Assembly (NCBI GenBank): GCA_021186555.1
Contig: JAJKFL010000011.1
Span: 1,701,001 to 1,765,000 of the forward strand
Source: Reticulitermes speratus
Lineage: Eukaryota; Arthropoda; Insecta; Blattodea; Rhinotermitidae
Direction of reading: 5' to 3'
Length of the DNA stretch: 64,000 nucleotides
Shown here piece by piece: positions 23,478-35,439 of the stretch. The position numbers were made by a program, and so were the translations under genes. The notes under the pieces were generated by a model. It worked only from the letters and a program-made list of their open reading frames with translations. It was not told the DNA's origin and did not search any database. Numbering within the stretch: the first letter of the stretch is position 1; every line of letters begins with the position of its first letter.

Positions 23478-24990
23478 CTGTACAGTCTCAGTCAATGGCG
23501 CTATACAGTCTGAGTCATTGACGTTACACAGTCTCGGTCACTGACGTTATACAGTCTCAGTCAATGGCGCTATACAGTCTGAGTCATTGACGTATACACA
23601 GTCTCGGTCACTGACGTTAACAGTCTCAGTCATGGCGCTATACAGTCTCAGTCAATGGCGCTATACAGCTGAGTCATTGACGTTACACAGTCTCGGTCAC
23701 TGACGTTATACAGTCTCAGCCAATGGCGGTATACAAGGTGAGTCATTGACGTTACACAGTCTCGTCACTGACGTTATACAGTCTCAGTCAATGGCGCTAT
23801 ACAGTCTGAGTCATTGACGTTACACAGTCTCGGTCACTGACGTTATACAGTCTCAGTCAATGGCGCTATACAGTCTGAGTCATTGACGTTACACAGTCTC
23901 GGTCACTGACGTTATACAGTCTCAGTCAATGGCGCTATACAGTCTGAGTCATTGACGTTACACAGTCTCGGTCACTGACGTTATACAGTCTCAGTCAATG
24001 GCGCTATACAGTCTGAGTCATTGACGTTACACAGTCTCGGTCACTGACGTTATACAGTCCTCAGTCAATGGCGCTATAAAGTCTGAGTCATTGACGTTAC
24101 ACAGTCTCGGTCACTGACGTTATACAGTCTCAGTCAATGGCGCTATACAGTCTGAGTCATTGACGTTACACAGTCTCGGTCACTGACGTTATACAGTCTC
24201 AGTCAATGGCGCTATACAGTCTGAGTCATTGACGTTACACAGTCTCGGTCACTGACGTTATACAGTCTCAGTCAATGGCGCTATACAGTCTGAGTCATGA
24301 CGTTACACAGTCTCGGTCACTGACGTAACAGTCTCAGTCAAGCGCTATACAGTCTGAGTCATGACGTTAACAGTCTCGTCACTGACGTTACAGTCTCAGT
24401 CAATGGCGCTATACAGTCTGAGTCATTGACGTTACACAGTCTCGGTCACTGACGTTATACAGTCTCAGTCAATGGCGCTATACAGTCTGAGTCATTGACG
24501 TTACACAGTCTCGGTCACTGACGTTATACAGTCTCAGTCAATGGCGCTATACAGTCTGAGTCATTGACGTTACACAGTCTCGGTCACTGACGTTATACAG
24601 TCTCAGTCAATGGCGCTATACAGTCTGAGTCATTGACGTTACACAGTCTCGGTCACTGACGTTATACAGTCTCAGTCAATGGCGCTATACAGTCTGAGTC
24701 ATTGACGTTACACAGTCTCGGTCACTGACGTTATACAGTCTCAGTCAATGGCGCTATACAAGGTGAGTCATTGACGCTATACAGTCCGTGTTACTGACGC
24801 TATACAGTCTGTCACTGATGTAATAGTCTGAGTCACTGGCGCTATACAGTCTGAGTCACTGACGTTATACTCGTAGTCTCAGTAACTAACGCTCTAAGTC
24901 TGAGTCGCTGACGCTATACAGTCTGAGTCACGGACGGTATACAGTCCGAGTCACTGACGCTATACAGTTGGAGTCCCTGACGTCATATCA
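23478..24990 (+). repeat. 23-bp minisatellite in trimers of 69 bp, about 22 trimers
   Basis: Three 23-bp subtypes alternate in fixed order: tacagtctcagtcaatggcg+cta, tacagtctgagtcattgacg+tta and cacagtctcggtcactgacg+tta. The trimer is the repeating unit over 23478-24770. From about 24770 to 24990 the order breaks down and single diverged 23-mers remain, which looks like the old edge of the array. Subtype 2 carries TGAGTCA and TGACGT in each copy. Confidence 0.95.
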
Positions 24991-27926
24991 TACACTACGA
25001 ATAAATACACAAATGTCATGGGCTAAGAAAAGTTAAAATCACCAAGACATAACTACCCCAACACTATTTAGTGTACACACTCAATACACCATTTCATCTA
25101 AATCTGAAATAAAAGAAGCAGACGGAAAGCGCAGATACAGCGGCAATGACCCAGCATTCCAAGGTACAACACGCAACTACCGCAGACACACACTCGCTGC
25201 TACCCACGACACGCAATCAATCAGTTAATGGTGAACGGTCAACCCTGTAGGTCAGTACAACTGCACTCAAGACACAACAGTACGGACAGTACGACGTAAC
25301 AAGGATGCCCCGCGGGGGTGTTTGCTATATTTCTAATAGTAAAGAAGACACACACAGTAATGACTGAAACTCGTACTGACAACCTTCATGCACAAAAGCT
25401 CCCGAAAACGCAACAGTTTCAACCAAGACCCCCCCCCCCCCCATCTAATCCCCCACTTTTCGGGTCATACGATTAACGTTTGATGATTCAGATGACCCAG
25501 CACCCTCCGCATCAGAGTTTCTTCAATAAAATCATTCTCCTGAAGGTGCTGACGATGGATGAAATTCGTAACGGCAACTTCTGTGTGTTCAAAAATTTCT
25601 CAAACTGATTTTACTAGCTTTCCTTGTCTATCAATAGTTTGTTTTCAATTAAATGTCTGTAACAGTGGACACAGTATTTATTTTATTTTATTTTCGTGGT
25701 CAATTCGTATTTTTATGGAATGAAATGGGCTTCCATTAACAAAACCCCATTTATAACGTTGTATTTATGGGATTTACGAGTTCGACTTACGACGACTCGC
25801 TTTACACCGTCATCTAGAACCTCTTACGTTGCAGATGACGAGCGTCGTCCTTCCTAATACCAATCCACACTGCGGTTCACATGCCTTTTCTCCCTGTCTC
25901 TCTCTCTCTCTCTTCCTTTCCGTCACAACGTTGTTTGTCGGCGACTCCATTCCGGAGAGCGAACAAGCCGCACAACCCAGCGCTACGTGTGGCACAGCAA
26001 ATGGACTGTGCATGACGATCCATAATACAAAGGCTCAAACTGCCAGTGACAATAGTGGCTCCACAGCTGAAACCTTAAGCGTCATTAAGCTTCCATATAT
26101 AAATCGATATCACGATAATGTTTACCGAAGGAAGGCTCCTGGCTGCAGGGCTCCGGTGATATACTTGTGGACACGAAAACACGACGTCTAAATCAAAGTG
26201 AACACCGCGTCAGTGCTTTAAGCTTGGCAGGTTGTCGAAACAGGGTGCTGAGAAAGTAACAGGAGACAGTGAAGAAACATCATTAAGGTGATCAAGGTGT
26301 AAGATGGGCGCCAAATGCAGCATGAATGGAACACATGATGGATGTATACAAAATGTTGGTCGTATAACCTGATATATTGACGGTACTTGAAATATCTTGG
26401 AGTAAATAAGAGTATAATATCAGAATGGATCTGAAAGGAATAGGCCATAAAGGTGTGATCACATTCACCGACTCAGGGTAGGGGCCACTAGCGGTTGGTT
26501 CCGCACAGGCAATGACCGTTCGGTTTCTTTAAATGATAAACTTCTGTAACCAGCTGAATGATTGTTAGATTGTCAGGGAAGGACTCTGCTGCTTGAAGTC
26601 ATGAGGTGACAAGGTGTCATTAAATAGCCTGAGATTCCATCAATCAAAACTCGAACAAGGATACTGTTCATTATACCTAGACACATTATCTGTACCCACA
26701 GTTACAGGAACAGAAGATATTATAATGATAATTTCCTTACAACTGCCACTGAACTCAGGAAGGACTGACTTAGCATGGGAGTGGTGGAGGAAGGGGAGAG
26801 AGACGACTTGTAGCTGGCAGCACAATAATCACCTCGGTTCATGTCATCCAGTACAGTAAACGTAACACGCACACCCACTATTAAACAGAAGTGCACCAGG
26901 AAGCAACCAGTACGGCGTCTTTAAACGTAAACTTGTGTGTGTGTGTGTGTGTGTGGGGGGGGGGGGATGTTGAAATTCAAAGGACCATAATTCATTGCAC
27001 GTTACTATCCCTCACACACTAATTCTCCATTAAAACAGTGAATTAAGTTACATCCGCAGCCTTCAGATGGCACTGCGTACACAGAGCTGCCACCTGTGCA
27101 AGAACGAGAGAACTACAACGGAGTCACTACTGTATAACATACATACAGAGTCAGACACATACTAAAGAATATACCGGCGGCCCCCTGTTACTTCTGTAGA
27201 AGCCACAAGAGTGAGGAAATATTGTTCCACGAATTCTTACCTTCAGTATTACATAACTTCAATTCGTGAGTTCCATTTAGTCGTAATGAAGCTAATGTAA
27301 TTAAACATGCCAGTGGGATGTAGTGTCCCAGACACTCGACCGGAACTTACCTGCAAAGAAAGAAAAACATTACAAAAGGTGATATTTGTGGCTATCATAG
27401 CGGTGAATGTGAAAGTGACCAACCTCTGGAATGTGCCACCGCGCAGTCTGGTAGATATGTACGTCTTCTTCTTCGTTGCTTCCCTTTACAGGCACGCTAG
27501 GCTATACGACGTCACATCCCAGAAGACACTAATGTTCATATTACAAAGACATTCTAATGACGCAATCTCCTTAAAGTTGCTTCTATCTCTACGGTCACGC
27601 TACCTTGAACATTACATTATCAGGCTATACAATTTTAAGCCCATGTGCATAATTCCCCATATTTCTGCACAACACGGATACTCACAACTTCAGTTTCGTT
27701 ATCACAGCTCGGAGTTCTATAGTTCCAGCACTGGCATGTTCACAGCCCTAATTGTTAACATACAACACGTTAGGAAATGTACGAACAGCGTAACAATCCT
27801 GGCGCATTTGCTCATTGTAGTTCAATTATCCGAAAACTGTTAAGCCGTACAGAACAATGTAAACTGAGCATAACGTGTGAGTCGGACCACAACATGTATG
27901 CGGGTTTTCTCTACAGTTTTTACATG
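24991..27926. other. Unannotated stretch of almost 3 kb
   Basis: The longest part of the window without a recognised repeat. It holds a C homopolymer (25430-25442), a CT run (25896-25915) and a TG/G run (26934-26966). The largest non-repeat open frame in the window (178 codons, 27307-27843, plus) lies here. It has no recognisable domain and its composition is unremarkable, so I do not call it a gene. Confidence 0.4.
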
Positions 27927-27934
27927 ATCTAGAC

Positions 27935-28451
27935 CAGTGGTATTCAACCTGGGGTACGCGTACCCCCGGGGGTACGCTAAGACATCTTAGGGGGTACGTG
28001 AAATTAAAAGAAAACTATATTATTTCATGATAAACACTGAATAATCGGGGCCAGATTTAGGGTTAGCCACAAGAGACCTTGACGTAAGGACATGCGATTT
28101 GGGAGCGCCATTTTTTCCTCTCTCTCTCCTTTATGCGATTCTTATCTGGGCGGCTAGTTTCATTTTATTCCACACAGAGCATATAATTTTGCTTTGCTAA
28201 AATACCTTTGTTCCTTTATTAATTTTTATACGATAGACAATAATATATTTGTTATTTAATAGCTTGACTCTCCTTTTTCCATTTAAAACTTATTATTTAA
28301 TACATTATTTTGGATGTAATTTATTTAACTTATTTTAGATCTAGATTATAGACTGTGTATAACTTGAATTATGCACCAACAACTTTGGGGGTACAAAGTT
28401 GAAGATAAATTATATCTGGGGGTACCGAACAAAAAAGGTTGAATACCACTG
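27935..28451. mobile_element. hAT-type non-autonomous element, 517 bp, perfect 8-bp TSD
   Basis: The ends are cagtggtattcaacc and its exact reverse complement ggttgaataccactg (15-bp terminal inverted repeats). Both sides carry atctagac (27927-27934 and 28452-28459). An 8-bp duplication with CAGTG-type ends is the hAT superfamily habit. Next to each end the sequence is rich in ggggtac words. No transposase frame is present, so it must have been moved in trans. Confidence 0.93.
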
Positions 28452-28456
28452 ATCTA

Positions 28457-28675
28457 GACCGTGCCATGGAACATGCGGTTAGTCGCCGGCCTTTCACTGT
28501 GGCCAGCCCATGTAAGATTTGTGTTGAAGAGAGAGGCACTGGGACGGGTTTCTCTCCCAGTACTTCAGTTCTGCCCTGTCAGTATCATTTCACCAATGCT
28601 CCACAATCATCCATTCACCCATCACTGACGCTGTCTAATCTCAACAATCGACAGCGCCGTTAAACAATACACGGC
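28457..28675 (+). mobile_element. SINE-2 copy directly after the hAT element
   Basis: Head gaccgtgccatggaacatgc, ggttagtcgccggcc; body ccatgtaagatttgtg, ggcactgggacgggtttctc; 3' end acagcgccgttaaacaata. The B box is lost by deletion, as in the 17.0-kb copy, so these two may form a subfamily. The head starts within the last bases of the hAT target duplication. Confidence 0.8.
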
Positions 28676-29020
28676 GTCATATCTGAAACCTCAAATCTCG
28701 GTTAACAATTTACGAAGACTATGTTCGCCTAAGCAATGCACACAGGGCTGCATCATCGGTCGCTATGAAGCGATGTCGTCCGCTCTACGGCGCGCCGTCT
28801 CTCTGTGCAATACACACAACACCACATCCACCAATCCACCCAGCACTGCGACCTGTCAGACATAACGTACAGCCCAACTCGGGCCTACACCACCTCCTTG
28901 TTTAGGTTCCTAGATCACACACACACATATCCGGTATGACTCCTCTGAACGAGTGATCAGCTCGTCGCAGAGGCCGCTACCTACACAACACACGACAAAC
29001 ACAAGAGACGAATATGAATG
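28676..29020. other. Unannotated stretch
   Basis: No feature recognised. Confidence 0.4.
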
Positions 29021-29024
29021 TCCT

Positions 29025-29108
29025 CAGCGGGATTCGAACCCGCGGTTCCAACAATCAAGCAGCTGCAGACCTACGCCTTAGAACGTGCGGCCACCGGGAT
29101 CGGCACCC
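29025..29108 (-). mobile_element. tRNA-like sequence, probably a SINE head
   Basis: On the minus strand the run gcgggttcgaatcccgctga forms a perfect B box and T-stem, preceded by gtggccgcacgttctaagg at the D-arm position. The anticodon arm does not fold clearly and the acceptor stem is not complementary. This fits a tRNA-derived SINE of a third family better than a working tRNA gene. Confidence 0.45.
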
Positions 29109-29479
29109 CAACACTTACCCCATCACAAACCCCCGGACCTTGAATAAATCAGAGGGCTTTTCCGATTGGAATTTCACAACAGTCGCGGAAGCTCGAACGG
29201 CGAGTACGTGAGTTCCACAGTGGCAGCGGCACTTGAGCAGTCTGGATGCCGTCCATCATAACCATCGTCGTGAACTACAGCCACAAAACTAACCGCTAAG
29301 ACGCTTTGCACTTACACACAAGTCCACTGTCCTAACTTACATATCTTTCTACGATCCAACAATGCATCAAACTCTACGATCTCACGTTCAGTAACGAAAA
29401 TATCAAATAGCAATCCCACTTCAGAAGTTCGCATGGCCACTATGTTCGTACTTTAATGGCACTGAATTAAGCAGTTTAC
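29109..29479. other. Unannotated stretch
   Basis: No feature recognised. Confidence 0.4.
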
Positions 29480-29499
29480 ATACCGTTCATATCAAGTTT

Positions 29500-29702
29500 A
29501 ACTTAATCCATATTCGTTGCAACAGAGTGATTATACAGCACTTAATCCAACAAATTGCACAATCAATAATAATAAACAATTGACACGTGTCCCTCCCACG
29601 TGTATATACCTCCAGGATGATGACCCTGTAGAGGTCGAAACATGTGGGAGGGACATAACTGTCAAATGTTTCTTATTACTGATTTGGAGTTTGTTGGATT
29701 AA
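29500..29702 (+). mobile_element. Small foldback element with hammerhead-like core, 203 bp
   Basis: It is flanked by 20-bp direct repeats, ataccgttcatatcaagttt (29480-29499) and atactgtttatatcaagttt (29703-29722), which differ by two C/T changes. Inside, ttaatccaacaaa (29541-29553) and tttgttggattaa (29690-29702) are exact inverted repeats. The centre holds GGATGA, then the stem gacc/ggtc, then GAAAC, and a 15-bp stem (gtccctcccacgtgt with acatgtgggagggac) encloses the core. This resembles small Penelope-like or retrozyme-type retroelements, but no protein is encoded and the core differs from CTGANGA at two positions. Confidence 0.55.
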
Positions 29703-29722
29703 ATACTGTTTATATCAAGTTT

Positions 29723-30164
29723 CAGCAATGTCAGTTTGTTCAAAACGTTCTCTGGAGGCAGGAAAATCATAAATGAGTCAGTACGCCTACTTTACTTATA
29801 AGGTATGGGGGCTACCAAAATAAACGATGTTTTAAACATGTCCTTATGACACTGACTTATGACTGGGATGTTAATAGCAAGGGTTATGCTATTCGCCTCA
29901 GACAAATTTGTACAAACGCGCGTGCCTGCTGCTTGTAACCCCCTCCTCTTTACGGTCTATATGCTCGTGTAATTACAGCCTGACACGTTAGGGTCATTCT
30001 GCTGAACCCACCTGGCGCTCCTATCACAAACCGCTTGTGCAACGCTTATCGTTGTGACACACACAAAAATGTTGCAACAGGAAGCATCACAATGTGACTG
30101 CCACACACTGTTCAAGGTGACCAACAATGAACAGACGTAGGTGAGGTTACTTACCGACAACGTA
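29723..30164. other. Unannotated stretch
   Basis: No feature recognised. Confidence 0.4.
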
Positions 30165-30410
30165 ACGAAGGGACGTAGCTACGTTTTCTGGCGCCGGGGC
30201 GAGCAATCAGAATGGCCGCCCCTATCAGAAACAATGAACCTTAAAAAAACCATAAATGCTTATTGAGTTTTTTTCACTTTACATCAATAAATTAAAATGT
30301 TTTGAGCTCAGAAAATCGTATTTTTTTAATCTTCATTTCGCTGCCCCCAAGGATTCTGTCGCCCGGGGCGGCCGCACCACACCCTACCCCCCTACCACCG
30401 CCCCACGATG
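30165..30410. mobile_element. Possible degraded hAT-type remnant
   Basis: ctggcgccggggcgagc on the left and cgcccggggcggccgc on the right form an imperfect inverted pair around an AT-rich centre. Similar GC-rich subterminal blocks occur in some hAT elements. The outermost ends (gggacgtagctacg; ccctaccaccgcccc) do not match well and no 8-bp TSD is visible. Confidence 0.3.
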
Positions 30411-30619
30411 TGGGTCCTGTATCTTCACCACATCGAGGTGTGTGCTCGGCTACTGGAAGCCTCCGGAACAAACTACATAGCAAAATCGAGTCCGTACGTC
30501 ATGAAGAGATTCCCACCCTTGGTCAGAATACAACCCCGGTAACGCGTGTCCTAACCACTCACATTACGTACAGCAGTGACCAGATTACTTGCTAGTTGTT
30601 GAAGCGAAGATGAAGAGGC

Positions 30620-31856
30620 ACGTTGGTAAGAGGGAACACTCAGCACACATCACCAAGCGAGTTCTTTGTTGGTAAGAGGGAACACTGAGCACACATCACC
30701 AAGCGAGTTCTTTGTTGGTAAGAGGGAACACTGAGCACACATCACCAAGCGAGTTCTTTGTTGGTAAGAGGGAACACTCAGCACACATCACCAAGCGAGT
30801 TCTTTGTTGGTAAGAGGGAACACTGAGCACACATCACCAAGCGAGTTCTTTGTTGGTAAGAGGGGAACACTGAGCACACATCACCAAGCGAGTTCTTTGT
30901 TGGTAAGAGGGAACACTCAGCACACATCACCAAGCGAGTTCTTTGTTGGTAAGAGGGGAACACTGAGCACACATCACCAAGCGAGTTCTTTTGGTAAGAG
31001 GGAACACTGAGCACACATCACCAAGCGTGTTCTTTCGTTTGGGGAACACTGAGCACACATCACCAAGCGTGTTCTTTCGTTGGAAAACACTGAGCACACA
31101 TCACCAAGCGTGTTCTTTGTTGTAAGAGGGAACACTGAGCACACATCACCAAGCGTGTTCTTTCCGTTTGGAACACTGAGCACACATCACCAAGCGTGTT
31201 CTTTCCGTTTGGAACACTGAGCACACATCACCAAGCGTGTTCTTTCCGTTGGAGAACACTGAGCACACATCACCAAGCGTTCTTTCGTTTGGAAACACTG
31301 AGCACACATCACCAAGCGTGTTCTTTCCGTTTGGAACACTGAGCACACATCACCAAGCGTGTTCTTTCGTTTGAACACTGAGCACACATCACCAAGCGTG
31401 TTCTTTCCGTTTGGAACACTAGACACACACACCAAGCGTGTTCTTTGTGGTATGGGAACACTGAGCACACATACCAAGCGTGTTCTTTCCGTTTGGAACA
31501 CTAGACACATCACCAAGCGTGTCTTTCCGTTTGGAACACTGAGCACACATCACCAAGCGTGTTCTTTCGTTGGAAACACTGAGCACACATCACCAAGCGT
31601 GTCTTTCCGTTTGGAACACTGAGCACACATCACCAAGCGAGTTCTTGTTGTAGGGACACTGAGCACACATACCAAGCGTGTTCTTTCGTTTGGAACACTC
31701 AGAACACATCACCAAGCGTGTTCTTTCCGTTTGGAACACTGAGCACACATCACCAAGCGTGTTCTTTCCGTTTGGAACACTGAGCACACATCACCAAGCG
31801 TGTTCTTTCCGTTTGGAACACTGAGCACACATCACCAAGCGTGTTCTTTCCGTTTC
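30620..31856 (+). repeat. 46/42-bp minisatellite, about 29 copies, two unit types
   Basis: All units share aacactgagcacacatcacc then aagcg. The first nine or so (30620-31015) are 46 bp and carry gagttctttgttggtaagag. From 31021 on most are about 41-43 bp and carry gtgttctttccgtttgg instead. Intermediate units occur at 31021-31140, and a few 46-type units reappear (near 31105 and 31640). Many one-base deletions are present in the second half. Confidence 0.95.
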
Positions 31857-32519
31857 AAAAACGTCCACAGTGACTGGAGCTTTTAATGTAGACCCAATGT
31901 TTTCGGAAGTGACATCACGCTGCCTGGCCGTCCCGAGTTGGGCCTATCAGCGCCCACGCCGTGCCGACTGCAGCCTAGTGCAATGTTAAGGAGCTCAGCT
32001 ATTAAATTCTCCACGTCAGAGCAGCAGCGACAGAATACTGGCTACTTAGTTCTCCGTCACTAAACTTCCGGTTAGCAGACTTCACGCGATGTCTCTAACA
32101 GCAATCACAGAGGAAGTCACTACGCTAATACGGAAACGAGCATCTGGCACAATGTAAGTGCTTTATTGTCATCGGGCAGTAATTCGTGATTGGTTGTGAA
32201 GTTTGTCACAAAAAATGAACTAACAACACGAAATAAAGCAGTCTCTTTGTTACAACCATCGGATCTGTGCCCCTTGTCACACTCACACCTGTTCAATTCA
32301 TACAATATACTGTATGATCGAAACGTGGACATCCCTGATATCGCAACATTCTGGTACAGTTCTGTACATTACAGCTGAAGCATATCTGTGCAATTCTACT
32401 TCTATACAGCCATACATAAGCAACAGCAAGGCAGACAAAATTATAAGTAGAACGAGAAAACGTAGCTTTAGTACAGCAGTCTGCTTTTTAATTGGAGCTT
32501 CTACAGCCACCATACTAGA
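31857..32519. other. Unannotated stretch
   Basis: No feature recognised. Confidence 0.4.
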
Positions 32520-32740
32520 AACGAGGAGGAGAGGTTCATAGTGGTTGATGGCGGAAGGAGGGGAAGTGTATAAGAGGATGGAAAGAGAGAAAAAGAGGAA
32601 GGGTTGGTATGGATGGTTTTAAAGGGTGGGTGAACGGGTGGAAAGAGAAAAAGGAAAGGGGGTGGTTTGGTTGGGTTTGGTTGGGAATGGAAAAGTGAGG
32701 GAGTGGTTGAGGGTAGGGGTAGGGTGGGGGAGGTGACACT
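32520..32740 (+). other. Strand-asymmetric G/A/T tract with G-quadruplex motif
   Basis: Over about 220 bases the plus strand is almost free of C. It consists of gga, gaaa and ggttt words and ends in gggtaggggtagggtggggg (32711-32730), four G-runs of at least three with loops of one or two bases. That is a textbook G-quadruplex pattern. The proline/serine-rich reverse frames across it are by-products of the composition. Confidence 0.7.
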
Positions 32741-34560
32741 TTTAATTAATGACAGAGCTTCAAGTTCCATCGAGCGGTGGTGAGCACGACACTACAGCTC
32801 TTGTGCTTTCCTTGTCGGCGGTTCTTCCATCTCTCTCTGCTCTCTCCGTACGATTCAACCAGCACTTTTTACACTCCCGCACATACAAAACATTCTCTCT
32901 TTCTCGCTCCTTTTTTTTTTTTTACAAAAAAAAAAGTCATCATTTCTCTCGCTCCTTCACTTACGCCTCTTTTTTTATTATTAATGTAAATGTATTGCAC
33001 AACCGAAAAAAACTTACACTGTGCGGACATCAAAGATGACTTCTATCTCCAAGTAGATACGCTGCTGCCTCTCTTGGATTTGTTTCATCTGGGTCTGTAC
33101 TTTAGGCGTGTGTTCATTCATATTCACATGCCATACTGGTAATAACCCCTCTTTACTCCAAAAACCTTATCGTCTATCTGCAGTGATAGAAGCCTCAGAT
33201 TACAAACCAACAGCCCAACGTCCACTGACGGCCCGACTGTCTAACCCCACGGTGACTTTACGGATCCAAACCAGATCAACACAACACTGAACATCCGCCC
33301 ACAAACACACCACTTTATGAGCCTAATTTCCTACAGACTTGTCTGCCTTTGTAATACCTTTCGTGTGAGTGACTGAGTCACACACTGTCATGGCAGTTAC
33401 TACTACCGAGTTGTGTACTCTGTGAGGTACGCGCTCCTACACCCCGTCGCCATGGTAACCACTGTTACCGGGTTGTATTCTCTGTGAGGCCTAAGAAGTA
33501 GGAAAAATACGAGCTGAGGTCGAAGAAACAGTTAAGCATCGTGCATACAACGCAACACATCCAGACGGCTGCACTCACATGAAAATGACGCTTGGTTTGA
33601 TCTAAGAATAAAGAAACGACCGATGAAATAGGCCGTGGAGCCGCGCGTGAATAGTGTTACCCATCATATAATGTGAGCGTGGTGAAGGCATCCCGCATGT
33701 ATGCGTGCGATCGTATGCCCCACGTTGTCCAGACTTTTCAGATAATTAATTAATTTCAATAAATCTAGTGCATGCGTCGTTCCAATAGAAGCTACAGTAA
33801 CCTCTAGCTGTTTAACCTGACGCAACAACGCACAGCCACGCATAATGTATGAGCTGGCAGCGACGTCATGTGAAATCTGAAGGTATCCCGCTTTAAAACA
33901 AGACGTTCTGACGTGAAACGCAGCACTGTCTTCTTTAAACGCCCACACCCAACCAGAAAAATTAAAAGAAAATGTAAAATACGTAATAATTGTACAATCC
34001 AGTGATCGATTTTGGGGCATAATGTCCACTAGTTCTAATTCCATCTACACGAAAGTCGTTTGGCATAGCCTCATCAACTTCGCTTAAACGCCTTCTCTGC
34101 AATTCATATCTGCAAAGTGCAGACGCGTTTAGCGCTACACCAAATGTTACATTCCTATACGCTGTGTTCCACTAAACGCGACGCATTCGCGCGATTATAT
34201 TCCAGTTAGCTACAAAAAGTACGCAAGTAAACGCCGCAGATCTTGAAACGAGCGATCACCGTCAAAACTAGAAACGAATGCGCTCAATTTTGATAGCAGG
34301 CCTACTGCTTCCACCTCAGAAGTTCGCATGGCCTGTTTAGGGGGTGTTAATATTAAATAGAGCGATGTAACGAGGTATCAAAGTCGGCATAACGCCTAGT
34401 GGTGCTCTGTTCATGCCCAGTGTCACAATAATGCCTTTAACGGAATCAGCTCCACAAGCACCTAGCAGCAACAGTTCCTAAAAAGTTACCCAAAAAATAC
34501 AAACAATAAATCATGAAAAATATATTGCTCCTCAGCTTAACTAAGCACTTAACTAAGCAC
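32741..34560. other. Unannotated stretch
   Basis: No gene called. A T/A homopolymer pair lies near 32911-32935. A short two-copy repeat lies at 33385-33490 (catggcagttactactaccg and catggtaaccactgttaccg, each followed by a similar ctctgtgagg). The 126-codon reverse frame (33664-34044) has no recognised domain. Confidence 0.4.
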
Positions 34561-34561
34561 T

Positions 34562-34832
34562 GTGCCGTAAAGATGCATGGAGGAATGGAGATACAGCCGC
34601 ACTCATTCTTAACTTGGTACTAATTATATGAAGGCGGTCAGCATTACAATGCAGCCGCGTTACTTCCGGAGAAAGTACACCCGGTATCCAACGCACATGG
34701 GACTAGGTGGATCCCATAGCCGGCACGGATGTTCTCGAGACGAGAACAATTTCTTGCTCCTGCCGGGAGTCGAACGAATTAACAGTCATCCGGCCCACAA
34801 CATACTATACTAACTGAGCTATCCGAGACCCT
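34562..34832 (-). mobile_element. SINE-1 copy, diverged
   Basis: Reversed body and head: ggagatacagccgcactcat, tcttaacttggta, gcagccgcgttacttccgg, cccggtatccaacgcac; head ctgccgggagtcgaacgaat and aactgagctatccgagaccc (A-box side intact). It lies only about 40 bp from the next copy in the same orientation. Confidence 0.8.
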
Positions 34833-34871
34833 ACACAAACAGTGCTATCGTCGAATGCAAAAGTTAACTCT

Positions 34872-35132
34872 GACCTACCATGAAGGTACAGAGAGGGCGT
34901 CCAGACGTATAGCTCTACTCTGTCTTTAACCTCGGCACTGAACGGAGTGGGTGGTTAACGCCAGGCCCCGGCCGCTTTACTCCCGGGAATGACACGGTAC
35001 CCATTGTATAGGAGGCTGGATGGACCACAGGGCCGGGTCTATACGGGTGCGAAAAATCTCGCCGCCACCAGGATTCGATCACCAGTCCCTCCAACCCGTA
35101 GCCAGTCGCTATACCGACTACTCACAGATGCC
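34872..35132 (-). mobile_element. SINE-1 copy, nearly full length
   Basis: Reversed: gtatagctctactctgtctt, taacctcggcactga, gccccggccgctttactccc, ggtacccattgtataggagg and caccaggattcgatcaccag, then the head side cccgtagccagtcgctatac, cgac. The B box has one or two changes. Confidence 0.85.
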
Positions 35133-35439
35133 GTATTAATCTCACGAGTTCAAAACCCCTTGCACTTAGCTTGCACTGTATTTCACATGAATTACTGGTA
35201 AAAACGTTGACACGCTGCATTCGGCGCATAACATCAGACAGGATGCACAGCGCGATACGAAATAATCGATGGATATCAGGAGCGGTCTCAACACAGAATC
35301 AAGAATTGTCTATATGGAGTGCAAACAAGCTAGCTGGAAGTCCTCATTCTTCTGACATATGGCCCCACGTCACTGGATGACCTTGTTGGACCCAACTCTT
35401 AACATCGCTAGAAGTGTCATGATAAGGCAGAGATGGAAT

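Noticed and set aside
27307..27843. 178-codon forward frame, the longest outside the arrays
   Set aside because: No recognisable domain, signal or codon pattern, and no splice-linked neighbours visible. It could be chance in AT-moderate sequence; transcript data would decide.
33664..34044. 126-codon reverse frame
   Set aside because: No family motif; a single uninterrupted frame of this size is expected by chance in 64 kb.
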